DNA from: Agaribacter marinus
GTDB lineage: Bacteria > Pseudomonadota > Gammaproteobacteria > Enterobacterales > Alteromonadaceae
Direction of reading: 5' to 3'
DNA: 64,000 nucleotides
NCBI RefSeq assembly: GCF_030160655.1
Contig: NZ_BSOT01000006.1
Location: forward strand, 372,001 to 436,000
The notes under the pieces are model-generated. The model had not been told where the DNA came from, did no database searches, and saw only the letters and a program-made list of their open reading frames with translations. The position numbers were made by a program, and so were the translations under genes. Every line of letters begins with the position of its first letter. The stretch's first letter is position 1. Of this stretch, positions 33,687 to 42,403 are shown piece by piece.

Positions 33687-34697
33687 ATGGTAAAAAACGT
33701 ACCGACTAACGTCATTACTGGTGCGCTAGGTGTCGGCAAAACGACGCTGATACAATCACTTTTATCGAATAAACCTGATGGCGAACGTTGGGCCGTTTTG
33801 GTGAATGAGTTTGGAGAGGTTGGCATTGACGGCTCAATGCTGTCTGGTGGCACTGTTGATGGGAAAGAGAAAAGCATTTTTATTAAAGAAGTACCTGGCG
33901 GTTGTATGTGTTGCACCTCAGGTTTGCCCATGCAAATTGCGCTTAATCTTTTGCTTGCACAAGCAAAACCGCATCGCTTACTAATAGAGCCAACTGGCCT
34001 AGGACATCCTAAAGAAGTGTTAGAAACACTGTCGCAAAGTCACTATAAAGATGTGCTCAATGTTCAAGCGACGCTGACCTTAATTGATGTCAGGAAGCTT
34101 GATGACCAAAAATGGCGAAATCACGAAACGTTTCAAGCGCAAATGCAGATTGCAGATACCGTCGTCGTGACTAAATCTGATTTATATACGCATGATTGTA
34201 TGCCGACACTAGAAACTTATATGCATGAGATTGGTGTCTCCTCAACGCCAGTGGTGCATGCTAATTGCGGAAAGGTTGATAATCGCTTGTTGGCCAATGC
34301 TTCGAATTTTACGCTGCACTTGTCTGATTCGGAGCAACATCATCATACAAATAAGCTAAATAGTGCAAATACGCTTATTGCACCAAAAGAAGGCGCTTTG
34401 CGCATTGCTAACCAAGGCGAGGGTTATTTTTCTAGAGGTTGGTTATGCGCTGCTACATATGCATTTAGCTATAAGCAATGTGTAATGCTATTTAAAACAT
34501 ATACTGCAGAAAGATTAAAAGCGGTAATTATTACTGATAGCGGCATCTTTGCTTTTAATGTCGCGGACGGTGCTTTTGAAGAGCGTCGTTTGGATGAGGC
34601 TGAAGATTCGCGTATCGAATTGATATCGAGTAGCGAAGACTTCGCCAATACATTTGCTGAGGCGATTGATAGTTTGATTGACGAATACACTAAGTAG
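33687..34697 (+). CDS. G3E GTPase, CobW/ZigA-type zinc metallochaperone
   Basis: A 336-residue GTPase: Walker A GALGVGKTT, switch region with the metal-binding GGCMCC (CxCC), Walker B-like LLIEPTGLG and the guanine motif TKSD, followed by a His-bearing linker (SEQHHHTNK) and a CobW C-terminal domain. These are the features of the COG0523 family, whose Zur-controlled members deliver zinc to client proteins during starvation. The clean Zur palindrome upstream puts this member in that class. The ATG at 33687 has no strong ribosome site. An out-of-frame ATG lies at 33676. Confidence 0.93.
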   Translation: MVKNVPTNVITGALGVGKTTLIQSLLSNKPDGERWAVLVNEFGEVGIDGSMLSGGTVDGKEKSIFIKEVPGGCMCCTSGLPMQIALNLLLAQAKPHRLLIEPTGLGHPKEVLETLSQSHYKDVLNVQATLTLIDVRKLDDQKWRNHETFQAQMQIADTVVVTKSDLYTHDCMPTLETYMHEIGVSSTPVVHANCGKVDNRLLANASNFTLHLSDSEQHHHTNKLNSANTLIAPKEGALRIANQGEGYFSRGWLCAATYAFSYKQCVMLFKTYTAERLKAVIITDSGIFAFNVADGAFEERRLDEAEDSRIELISSSEDFANTFAEAIDSLIDEYTK

Positions 34698-34865
34698 TGC
34701 ACTTTATTGGTGAAGTAAACTTTTAACCTTGTTTTAAACAGTGCAAAGACCTGATTAAGTGACGAATGTGAAACAGTAAGTTATTGAAAATATAGCGTAT
34801 TATGAAGTGGTGCGATATGTGCTGAGTAACATAGATATCGTTAATTACACATAGGAGTTGTATTC

Positions 34866-35279
34866 ATGAGTCCAGAAACTGTTTCCTTGGTACAAGGTAC
34901 TTTTGCGAAAGTAGCACCAATAGCACCAACTGCGGCTGCACTGTTTTATGGTAAGTTATTTGAACTAGATCCAACGCTAAAGCCCATGTTCAAGGGTGAT
35001 ATAACGGAGCAGGGGGCCAAATTAATGAAAATGATTGGTATGGCGGTAAATAGTTTAAACAATTTGGACGCGCTCGTACCTGTTGTGCAAGACCTTGGTA
35101 CACGACATGTAGATTATGGCGTTAAGGATAAGCACTACGATACGGTTGGTGAGGCCTTAATTTGGACATTGAGTGAAGGTTTGGGAGAAGATTTTACAGA
35201 CGCAGTAAAAGCCGCATGGATAGAGACTTACACCGTATTAGCAACGGTCATGAAAGAGGCCGCTAGCGAAACTGCGTAG
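34866..35279 (+). CDS. Single-domain bacterial haemoglobin
   Basis: A 137-residue globin of the Vitreoscilla haemoglobin/flavohaemoglobin type. Visible residues are the B10-type Tyr in LFYGKLFELDP, CD-corner Phe (PMFKG), proximal F8 His in LGTRHVDYGV and the conserved DYG-Y-T-VGEALIWTL helix G. There is no reductase domain, so it is a single-domain globin for NO detoxification or oxygen delivery. AGGAG is 7 bases upstream of the ATG. It stands alone between the zinc island and a LysR gene. I looked for an FNR or NorR site and found none that I trust. Confidence 0.92.
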   Translation: MSPETVSLVQGTFAKVAPIAPTAAALFYGKLFELDPTLKPMFKGDITEQGAKLMKMIGMAVNSLNNLDALVPVVQDLGTRHVDYGVKDKHYDTVGEALIWTLSEGLGEDFTDAVKAAWIETYTVLATVMKEAASETA

Positions 35280-35303
35280 GTGAATGAATATCGCCTTATA
35301 TCT

Positions 35304-36194
35304 CTAGTTATCTGTAAAATCTGTTTCACACAAATAGTCTAGTAGTTTCCGCACAGCGCTTTGCGTTGCAGCGTTGTTGGGTCTAACTGCATAGAGAGCG
35401 ATGGGCGGGACTTGCCAAGTCGGACAAATTTCTATTAATTGGCCTTTTTCGATGGCGGTTTTAGCAAGGTGAACAGGCGGAGTGGCGACCCCTTGTCCTT
35501 GAATACATAGCTCTGTCATTGCCTCCACATTATTTACAGTGACCTTACTGGTAAAATGAAGTTTGTGCCGTTTTCCTTCAGGGTCGACGATTTCTCTGCT
35601 TCGTGGCATTGGTGTTAAATGTACCCATGGCCAATTCTGCACATCCAATGGCGTGTCCGGTGTCGCTAGTGTTGCATATAGCGTAGATGCACAGACCAAT
35701 TTACGCTGAAGAAATCCAATGCGCCTCGATTTCAAGCTACTGTCTGGCAACTCACCAGCCCTAATCGCTAGATCTATGCCTTGCTCAACTATATGTTGAC
35801 GTTGATCCGTATATTCTAATTGAAGTGTTAACTCCGGGTGCTTGGAAGCGAAGCTGGCTATACCTTGACTAATTGGATGGCGTGTCAGTGCGGTGGGTAG
35901 CGTAATACTTAACTTACCATGAAGGTGTTTTTTACTGGCAGAAATTTCGGCAAGGCCCGAGCGTGCGGTAGATAGCATTTCATTTGTTTTTAGATACAGC
36001 ATCTGCCCTTCGTGAGTGAGTGAAAGATTACGTGTTGTTCTGTATAAAAGTGGCGTCTCCAATGATTTTTCAAGTCGGCTGATGTGATAACTAACCACCG
36101 ATGGTGACAAACCCAAGGTTTTCGCCGCCAATCGAAATGATCCCTTTTTAGCTGTTTCAGCAAATATTGCCATCGCACGCAGTTCATCAATCAT
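35304..36194 (-). CDS. LysR-family transcriptional regulator
   Basis: A 296-residue regulator with an N-terminal helix-turn-helix (AIFAETAKKGSFRLAAKTLGLSPSVVSYHISRLEKSL) and a two-lobed effector domain. The group resembles LysR members with the PMPRSRE and VEAMTELCIQGQGVATPP pattern. It is divergent from the LysE-type exporter at 36326, the classical LysG-LysE arrangement, so it probably activates that gene in response to the exported metabolite. The ligand is not evident. Confidence 0.92.
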   Translation of the reverse strand: MIDELRAMAIFAETAKKGSFRLAAKTLGLSPSVVSYHISRLEKSLETPLLYRTTRNLSLTHEGQMLYLKTNEMLSTARSGLAEISASKKHLHGKLSITLPTALTRHPISQGIASFASKHPELTLQLEYTDQRQHIVEQGIDLAIRAGELPDSSLKSRRIGFLQRKLVCASTLYATLATPDTPLDVQNWPWVHLTPMPRSREIVDPEGKRHKLHFTSKVTVNNVEAMTELCIQGQGVATPPVHLAKTAIEKGQLIEICPTWQVPPIALYAVRPNNAATQSAVRKLLDYLCETDFTDN

Positions 36195-36325
36195 CGTTAT
36201 TGTACCAATTTATGAAATAGTTAAATCGAATACTAGCATATTTTAAACCAATGAAGTGCGAGGTAAATTACGTGGATAGTTTTGCGACAGCAAAAAATTC
36301 AATTGTTGAAAAGGTAGTAACCGCC

Positions 36326-36943
36326 ATGTCTTTGTTTATTGCAATGTGCTTGTATTCTATATCTATGTCAGTTTCCCCCGGACCTGTAAATCTTATTACC
36401 TTTGCCTCAGCAATAAATTTTGGTGTGCACAAAACAATGCCATTTGTATCTGGGGCAACAGTCGGTTTTGTCTTCTTACTGCTATTTGTTGGCCTAGGGT
36501 TCCACCAGTTGTTCACCTTTCAACATGACGCCATTGAACAAGGTTTTACCATTGTATCTTGTCTATTTATTGCTTATATAGGGTATAAAATAGCTACAGC
36601 CGATGTGACATTGAGTCGCAAAAGCGATGAGGCACCAAGGTTTTTTAGTGGTTTCATGCTTCAATGGCTAAACCCAAAAGCGTGGTTAGCTTGCGTTGCT
36701 GGTATATCCGCCTTTGAATTGAATGAATCTCTCGAAGCGCTACTAGGCTTTATTAGCATTTATTTTATATGTTGTTATCCCTGCTTAGCACTTTGGGCAG
36801 TGGCTGGTCATAAAATGCGTAACGTAATGAAGCAAAAGAGTTTTCTACAAATTTTAAATCGATTGACCGGCGCAGTACTGATTATTATTGCCACTTATCT
36901 TTTATTAAGTAATTTCATTGCGATTGGCGTGCCTTACATATAA
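36326..36943 (+). CDS. LysE/RhtB-family exporter
   Basis: A 205-residue protein with six helices and the family start SMSVSPGPVNLITFASAINFGVHKTMPFVSGATVGF, then GFMLQWLNPKAWLACVAGISAF. It would export an amino acid or a related small molecule. ATG 36326 gives the normal family length and has AAGGTAG 8 bases upstream. A longer frame begins at 36251 but adds a hydrophilic head atypical of the family. It is divergent from its likely LysR regulator. Confidence 0.9.
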   Translation: MSLFIAMCLYSISMSVSPGPVNLITFASAINFGVHKTMPFVSGATVGFVFLLLFVGLGFHQLFTFQHDAIEQGFTIVSCLFIAYIGYKIATADVTLSRKSDEAPRFFSGFMLQWLNPKAWLACVAGISAFELNESLEALLGFISIYFICCYPCLALWAVAGHKMRNVMKQKSFLQILNRLTGAVLIIIATYLLLSNFIAIGVPYI

Positions 36944-37058
36944 ATGTCATAGTTATTGGCGACACTATATGCAATATTATGTCGCACATTAACCTACGAG
37001 TATTTTCGAAAGTGAAAGATAAGAAGGTTAGCAATAAAATAAAAATACAGGGAATATT

Positions 37059-38402
37059 ATGCTTACTCGCCGACGCTTTAATCAAGGGCTCCTTTTTTCT
37101 GCGCTTAGTGGTTTAGCGCTTAATCTACAAGCGAACCCAAGTGCTAAGACAATTAAACATAGTCGTGGTCTTGGTGCTTTGCTGCCTGATCCAAAAGGTG
37201 TTATCGATTTACCACAAGGTTTTACTTATCAGGTCATTTCGTCCCTAGGCGATAAAATGGATGATGGCCTCACAGTGCCAGATCGAGCCGATGGCATGGG
37301 CTGTCTTAAGTTGGACGATGAGCGTGTGGCGCTTATTCGAAACCACGAGCAGAAGCCAGAACATAGTAAAGATTGGGACGTTAACTTTAGTGACGAACAA
37401 TTAGCTAGAGCCTATGATGCGCATCGCTCGGGCATCCCCTTGCCTGGTGGCACGTCGAATATCATTTTCAATATGAAAACCGGGAAAGTCGAACAACAGT
37501 TTATGTCGCTTCTTGGCACAATTCGTAATTGTTCTGGTGGCATTACGCCGTGGGGTAGTTGGTTAACCTGCGAAGAGTCGGTTGACAAGGCATCTGACAA
37601 AATCAGTAAAGACCACGGTTATGTGTTTGAGGTACCAAGCACAACCAAAGGCTTAGTCGACCCTAAGCCGATAAAAGCCATGGGGCGTTTTAATCACGAA
37701 GCCGCTTGTGTAGACCCTAAGTCAGGCATAGTGTATTTAACCGAAGATAGAGGCGATAGCCTGTTTTATCGTTTTATTCCCAACGAAAAGCAAAACTTAC
37801 ATGCCGGTGGTCAACTACAAGCTTTAGTGATAAAGGGAAAATCGAAATTTGATACGCGCAATTGGTCGTCTTCAAGTATGCAAGTGCAAGTCGATTACGC
37901 ATGTGAATGGATTGATTTAGACAATCCCGAAAGCCCGAAAGATGATTTGCGCAAACGAGGTTATGAAAAAGGCGCGGCGCTTTTTGCTAGAGGTGAAGGG
38001 GTCTTTTTTGGAGATGACGAGTTGTATTTTTGTTGCACTGACGGTGGGGCAAAAAAGTTAGGGCAAATCATGCGCTATAAAGTGTCAGGCAATTCTCCTA
38101 CGATTAGCCTATTTTTTGAAAGTGATGATCCTACAAGCATGAATTTTGGCGACAATCTTTGTTTGGCACCTAGCGGGCATTTGGTCGTGTGTGAAGACCA
38201 GTATCTGGACACAGTCAATAATCATCTAAAAGGCGTTAGTCCGAGCGGTAAGTCTTATGATATTGCAAAAGTGCGCTGGCAAACCGAACCAGCAGGTGCA
38301 TGTTTTTCGCCGGATGGCTCCACTCTTTTTGTAAATATGTATTCACCGACAGCAACGTTGGCAATCACGGGGCCTTGGCACAAAATGGAGGCGTTAGCCT
38401 AG
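37059..38402 (+). CDS. Tat-exported PhoX/DUF839-like phosphatase
   Basis: A 447-residue protein with a twin-arginine signal (TRRRFNQGLLFSALSGLALN) and the PhoX/DUF839 fold: DGMGCLKLDDERVALIRNHE near residue 75-95, GGTSNIIFN, CSGGITPWGSWLTCEES near 160 (the Cys-bearing metal loop), GRFNHEAACVDP and YLTEDRGDSLFYRF. These place it with PhoX-type alkaline phosphatases that use Ca/Fe cofactors. It is shorter than classical PhoX. GGGA 7 bases upstream supports the start. No pho box was recognised. Confidence 0.88.
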   Translation: MLTRRRFNQGLLFSALSGLALNLQANPSAKTIKHSRGLGALLPDPKGVIDLPQGFTYQVISSLGDKMDDGLTVPDRADGMGCLKLDDERVALIRNHEQKPEHSKDWDVNFSDEQLARAYDAHRSGIPLPGGTSNIIFNMKTGKVEQQFMSLLGTIRNCSGGITPWGSWLTCEESVDKASDKISKDHGYVFEVPSTTKGLVDPKPIKAMGRFNHEAACVDPKSGIVYLTEDRGDSLFYRFIPNEKQNLHAGGQLQALVIKGKSKFDTRNWSSSSMQVQVDYACEWIDLDNPESPKDDLRKRGYEKGAALFARGEGVFFGDDELYFCCTDGGAKKLGQIMRYKVSGNSPTISLFFESDDPTSMNFGDNLCLAPSGHLVVCEDQYLDTVNNHLKGVSPSGKSYDIAKVRWQTEPAGACFSPDGSTLFVNMYSPTATLAITGPWHKMEALA

Positions 38403-38463
38403 GTTGGTGAGTGCTAGGTCATGAATATCATGTCAGTGAACAACAATGCAAATAATAAGCAGG

Positions 38464-38489
38464 GCTAGCGATAACCCAGTATCGTTAGC
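38464..38489 (+). terminator. Hairpin downstream of the PhoX-like gene
   Basis: A 10-bp stem (GCTAGCGATA with TATCGTTAGC, one G-U pair) and a 6-base loop lie 61 bases after the stop codon. No T-tract follows directly, so its terminator function is uncertain. Confidence 0.4.
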
Positions 38490-38584
38490 TCCTGCGCTTC
38501 TTTAATCGTATTTTTAAGAAGAATACGCGAGACGCTTATGCAACGAATGAAGTGACTTAACAATAGACGTAAATATGTTAATTT

Positions 38585-38621
38585 AAAGGCTTGTGGAAGT
38601 ATTCATCCATGAGCCTTTTTT
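38585..38621 (+). terminator. Rho-independent terminator
   Basis: A 13-bp stem (AAAGGCTTGTGGA with TCCATGAGCCTTT, two G-U pairs), an 8-base loop and TTTTTT form a strong intrinsic terminator on the plus strand. It lies 183 bases after the PhoX-like gene and 121 bases before the patatin gene. Confidence 0.8.
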
Positions 38622-38741
38622 ATGAGAAATTACTGGCCTAAATAACACTAAAAATACGCAGCAGGCTAGAACAATACAAACGAAAGATTAAGCACTACAT
38701 TAACCGGATTGCGTTTCACTAACTTATGAAGGAACAATCGA

Positions 38742-41129
38742 ATGTCTTACTTACGTATAGCGAAGCCTTATAAAGCGAGTATTAGGGCTGATGTCTTCAC
38801 GAGTTTTGGTATTACGTCGTTCCAGTGTGTGATGACGGTAATTACCTTGCTAATGGTCTTAAAAGTTGATCAACTAAAAGATATCTTTTACCAAGTAAAT
38901 GCTGCCAGAAGTTGGCTCGAATATCTTCCTTACATCGCCAGTATTACGTTCTTTAGCTTGAGTTTGTGGTGGACATCCCGGTTTATTCTAGACCTAAATT
39001 CTTATCCTAAACGTCGGCCTAAGAGCATCCTCAAAAACCCTTCTATTTTCGCGCGTTTTCTTTTTCACCATTACGGCTTAGGGTTTGTTAAATCAAAAGA
39101 AATTATCGACGCCAATAAATATGCTGGCAGAAAAGTTGGTAAATACTTACCTCGAATATATGCTACTTTGCCGTTGGTTATTATTGGGATTTTTAACCTT
39201 TACGATGATATGACCAGCGTTGGTTTTGTTACCCTTTGTACATCTGCATTCGTTGGAATATTTGTCACATTTCGGCGTCGATATTTTTTGAGTCATAAAG
39301 CCAAAAAAATAACATCTAATCGTTTAGTCATGCGGTTGTTGAATCCTTGGACATGGACGGTAGTGCTTATAATTTGCTATTCAGTTGTTGCATTTGCTGC
39401 AATAACTAACACCCAGAGTTTCGCTAAAGAAACGGGCGCAGCATTTATCATCTTTTGGGGCTTGGCGAGTGTTATTTTTAGTTTAACTTTATTCGTATAT
39501 ATTGTCGTTGTTCCTACTATTAACCTAATGTTTTTCATTATTAACGTTGTGATTAGTAAGGTTCGACATAAGTTTCATGACAATCCCCGTAACCCTCCTA
39601 AAAGTAACCGAGTACATTTATTCGATAAAGGTATTTCATTGCCTTATCCAATTGTCACCATCGCCATAATTTTTGCTGCACTGATGTCGTATTTCGTAGA
39701 CACGGATAACCATCAGGTACGAAAATTACAGGCAAGTGACAATCAAGTGATTGCTGATAGTTACGCATTTAGTTCTTTAGCATCTGCGTTAGATAAATTT
39801 CACCAGGTAAAGGGCAAATATTACTACCTAGATAACAAAAGCAACACCAAAAAAGTCCCAATGTTTTTTGTGGTAAGCCAAGGTGGTGGATTGCGAGCGT
39901 CGTATTGGAGTGCGGGGTTTTTGTCGATGCTTGAAAGCAGATACCCTGGCATTCATAAGAATATATTTTCTTTATCTGGGGCGTCTGGTGGCACGGTAGG
40001 CAACGTATTTTTCACAGGAGCACTCCATTATTGTCTACAAGACGAAAATACCGACAATTGCCGCACCGATAACTTCCAATCGTCTCTGTTACAAGCGGTC
40101 GGTCGGGACTATTTGTCTACAGTCGCAACCTCCTTTATGTATAACGACCTGCTCTATCGCTTTTTACCCCTTCCGTTTTTAAGCACTGATCGTGCGACGT
40201 ATTTAGAGCAAGATTGGGAAATCGGATTTAAAGATACGTTTAGTTCTGATGGTTTAGGGCAGGGTTTCCAAAGTACCTACCTTAATAATACACCGGATAG
40301 TCATTGGTTGCCGCTTGTGTTGTCGATGGGCAGTATTCAAGAGAGTGGCTCGCGTGTAATTACAGCGCCTTTTCCTGTTAAGCCCAATGTGTTCAGAGAT
40401 AAGCTCGATATTTATCCCCAAATGGGTTGTAAAAATGGCAATCTTAAGGCATGTAATATGCGCCTTAGTACGGTTGGTTTAAACTCGGCTCGTTTCCCAT
40501 ATATCACGCCTGCGGGGACACTTGATAACAGTGTGGAATGGGAAGAAAAGCAGCATATACTAGATGGTGGTTACGTTGATAACTATGGTGCCCATTCAAC
40601 TGCTGACTTAGTAAGATACTTGAAGCAAAGCGCTTGGCTAGATAAAACTCAGGACGCCCAAGCTGTCGAGTATGTGCCGGTGGTGATTGTACTGAAAAAT
40701 TCAGTAGATACGGCATCAAAAAAAGAAACGAATGACGGCCTGTCATTATTTGATGTCAGCAGGACTGCCCCGTATGGTGAGCATAGCAGTTGGCCATTAA
40801 ATGAAATGCTAGCGCCGATACAAGGGATCGTATCTGTGCGTGCGGGGCATACAAGTGCCGCCATGTCAGACTTGCTGCACTTGCAAAAAAGTGCGGATAC
40901 TGCCTTATTTACAGACGATAGTTTTTGTAGTGAAAACATCGATATACATGATTGTATCTTATTGAATACTTTAGTGATTTCTTACTCAGGGCTAGTGCAT
41001 GAACAAGATGGCAAGATGGACCCACCGTTAGGTTGGTGGTTATCTCCCGCGTCTACAATGCAAATGGACAATCAATTAAGCGCAATGGAAGCCAAAACCA
41101 TGAAATTAATGAAAGGCTTACAACGTTAA
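38742..41129 (+). CDS. Membrane-anchored patatin-like phospholipase
   Basis: A 795-residue protein in two parts. The first 330 residues contain about seven membrane helices. From about residue 375 there is a patatin-like hydrolase: oxyanion loop SQGGGLRASYW, nucleophile elbow SLSGASGGTVG (GxSxG) and catalytic Asp in DGGYVDNYG near residue 610, giving the Ser-Asp dyad of lipid acyl hydrolases. An integral membrane domain of this size is unusual, because most patatins are soluble or autotransporter-linked. It would act on membrane lipids. AAGGA upstream supports the start. No immunity-type neighbour is seen. Confidence 0.85.
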   Translation: MSYLRIAKPYKASIRADVFTSFGITSFQCVMTVITLLMVLKVDQLKDIFYQVNAARSWLEYLPYIASITFFSLSLWWTSRFILDLNSYPKRRPKSILKNPSIFARFLFHHYGLGFVKSKEIIDANKYAGRKVGKYLPRIYATLPLVIIGIFNLYDDMTSVGFVTLCTSAFVGIFVTFRRRYFLSHKAKKITSNRLVMRLLNPWTWTVVLIICYSVVAFAAITNTQSFAKETGAAFIIFWGLASVIFSLTLFVYIVVVPTINLMFFIINVVISKVRHKFHDNPRNPPKSNRVHLFDKGISLPYPIVTIAIIFAALMSYFVDTDNHQVRKLQASDNQVIADSYAFSSLASALDKFHQVKGKYYYLDNKSNTKKVPMFFVVSQGGGLRASYWSAGFLSMLESRYPGIHKNIFSLSGASGGTVGNVFFTGALHYCLQDENTDNCRTDNFQSSLLQAVGRDYLSTVATSFMYNDLLYRFLPLPFLSTDRATYLEQDWEIGFKDTFSSDGLGQGFQSTYLNNTPDSHWLPLVLSMGSIQESGSRVITAPFPVKPNVFRDKLDIYPQMGCKNGNLKACNMRLSTVGLNSARFPYITPAGTLDNSVEWEEKQHILDGGYVDNYGAHSTADLVRYLKQSAWLDKTQDAQAVEYVPVVIVLKNSVDTASKKETNDGLSLFDVSRTAPYGEHSSWPLNEMLAPIQGIVSVRAGHTSAAMSDLLHLQKSADTALFTDDSFCSENIDIHDCILLNTLVISYSGLVHEQDGKMDPPLGWWLSPASTMQMDNQLSAMEAKTMKLMKGLQR

Positions 41130-41188
41130 GCATTAACTAGGGCATGTTAGGGTAAGTAGCTTATAAAGTGAGTACTTTCCTTTTTGGT

Positions 41189-42094
41189 TTAGTCTTTTGG
41201 GTTGGCAACTTTCCAGTTTGCTACTTGAGGGTTTATCATGCCATGAGTCACATACAGTGGCCTTATTTTGTTAGCTTGTCGCAATTTACTTAAACCAGTT
41301 TGCAGTGCAGAAAATATCATCCTGCTGTTCGCTACTTCTTTAGACATGACGAAAACGCGAGCGTCCATTATTCTGACTTTTATGCCGTTGACAGGCTTTA
41401 CTAAGGTACCTTTGTGATTGAATATGAAATCCTTCCCACCGGAAAACTCGATAAGAGAAAAGTCCGCTCGGCCAGCTGCTAACATATTGACGATTGAGTC
41501 ATACTGAATCGATGTTAGCACCTTGGGTGTTACCTGAAGCAGTGCTTGTAAGTCATGTCGCCAATTTCGAAACGTAATTGCAGAGTATTGCGTAAAGTCT
41601 ATGTCTTCGAGCGCCATCTTTTGTAAGGGGTGGGAGACAATAGTGTAAAGTCCCTTTTCAAACTCGCCATATCGAATAATATCTTGTGAAATAAATACGT
41701 TCGGATTGCCTTGTACATCCTCTTTCCATATCGTCTCCGCGGGCATTAGCATTGTACCGTTGCTTACATCTCTTAATGATCGGCTGTAATTAGGGACGAT
41801 AAGGAGCGCTATCTGAATATCAAAGTTTGCCGCTTTAAATGCCTGACATATAAGTGATAAATCGACCATCATTCGATGATTGGGGCGACCTTTGAATAGC
41901 CGTAAATCCTCACAAACATTGTTTAATTTGTCTAGTTCGTAGACTTCGTAGGTATCTTTGAGCATGGCAATTTTGGCGATGACTTTGTCATTCGCGCTGA
42001 CGATGTGGGAGAAAATCATCAAAACAACACAAGTCAGTGTCTGCGTGAACACTTGCGTACTTATACTAGATTGTAGATTGGCCCATGGTGACAT
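41189..42094 (-). CDS. Periplasmic solute-binding-like protein
   Basis: A 301-residue exported protein (signal segment FTQTLTCVVLMIFSHIVSA after an extended polar head). It resembles the SBP_bac_3 fold as used in orphan periplasmic proteins of marine bacteria: lobe 1 around LICQAFKAANFDIQIALLIVPNYSRSLRDVSNGTMLMPAETIW, hinge near ISQDIIRYGEFEKGLYTI, lobe 2 around YDSIVNMLAAGRADFSLIEF. There is no ABC permease nearby, so it may be a sensor or an orphan binding protein. It converges with the patatin gene. The start lacks a strong ribosome site. Confidence 0.65.
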   Translation of the reverse strand: MSPWANLQSSISTQVFTQTLTCVVLMIFSHIVSANDKVIAKIAMLKDTYEVYELDKLNNVCEDLRLFKGRPNHRMMVDLSLICQAFKAANFDIQIALLIVPNYSRSLRDVSNGTMLMPAETIWKEDVQGNPNVFISQDIIRYGEFEKGLYTIVSHPLQKMALEDIDFTQYSAITFRNWRHDLQALLQVTPKVLTSIQYDSIVNMLAAGRADFSLIEFSGGKDFIFNHKGTLVKPVNGIKVRIMDARVFVMSKEVANSRMIFSALQTGLSKLRQANKIRPLYVTHGMINPQVANWKVANPKD

Positions 42095-42403
42095 ATAAAT
42101 ACCAAGGTAAAATTAATCGTTATACAGATTTTTCTTACGTCTGCTTTATCTTTTATTAAAGCCTGTTTGCGTAATATAAGCAATTAGTATAATTACTTCA
42201 TGCTGTATCGAACAGTATACCCAAAACAGAATCTCATCTGTTTTTTTACGGACGGAAAAATTTTTGATTTGAAAATAAGTACTATGGCAGGCCAACTGTG
42301 TATTTTATCGCATAACTAGATATATGCGCTTTCGTTATCTATGTATTTAGATATTTTGAATTGAGATCTACTTAAGTAGATCTCAATTTTATTAATGAGT
42401 TTT
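42095..42403. other. 309-bp intergenic region
   Basis: Between two minus-strand genes. It holds the palindromic terminator of the Asp-box gene (42359-42388) and presumably the promoter of the solute-binding-like gene. I see nothing else in it. Confidence 0.5.
42359..42388 (-). terminator. Perfect 30-base palindromic terminator
   Basis: The sequence is a perfect palindrome with 15-base arms, giving a 13-bp RNA stem with a TTAA loop, 15 bases after the stop of the Asp-box lipoprotein gene. Short A/T tracts flank both sides, so it may work in both directions. Confidence 0.7.

Larger units (their letters stand above)
38403..38741. other. 339-bp intergenic region with two hairpins
   Basis: It contains two stem-loops (listed separately), the second with a T-tract, and no coding frame. 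The sequence between them could encode a short RNA or only the 3' end of the PhoX-like transcript. The final 120 bases would hold the patatin-gene promoter. Confidence 0.5.

Noticed and set aside
34698-34865. Search for an FNR- or NO-responsive site before the haemoglobin gene
   Set aside because: No TTGAT-N4-ATCAA-like or other recognised site with acceptable match was found.
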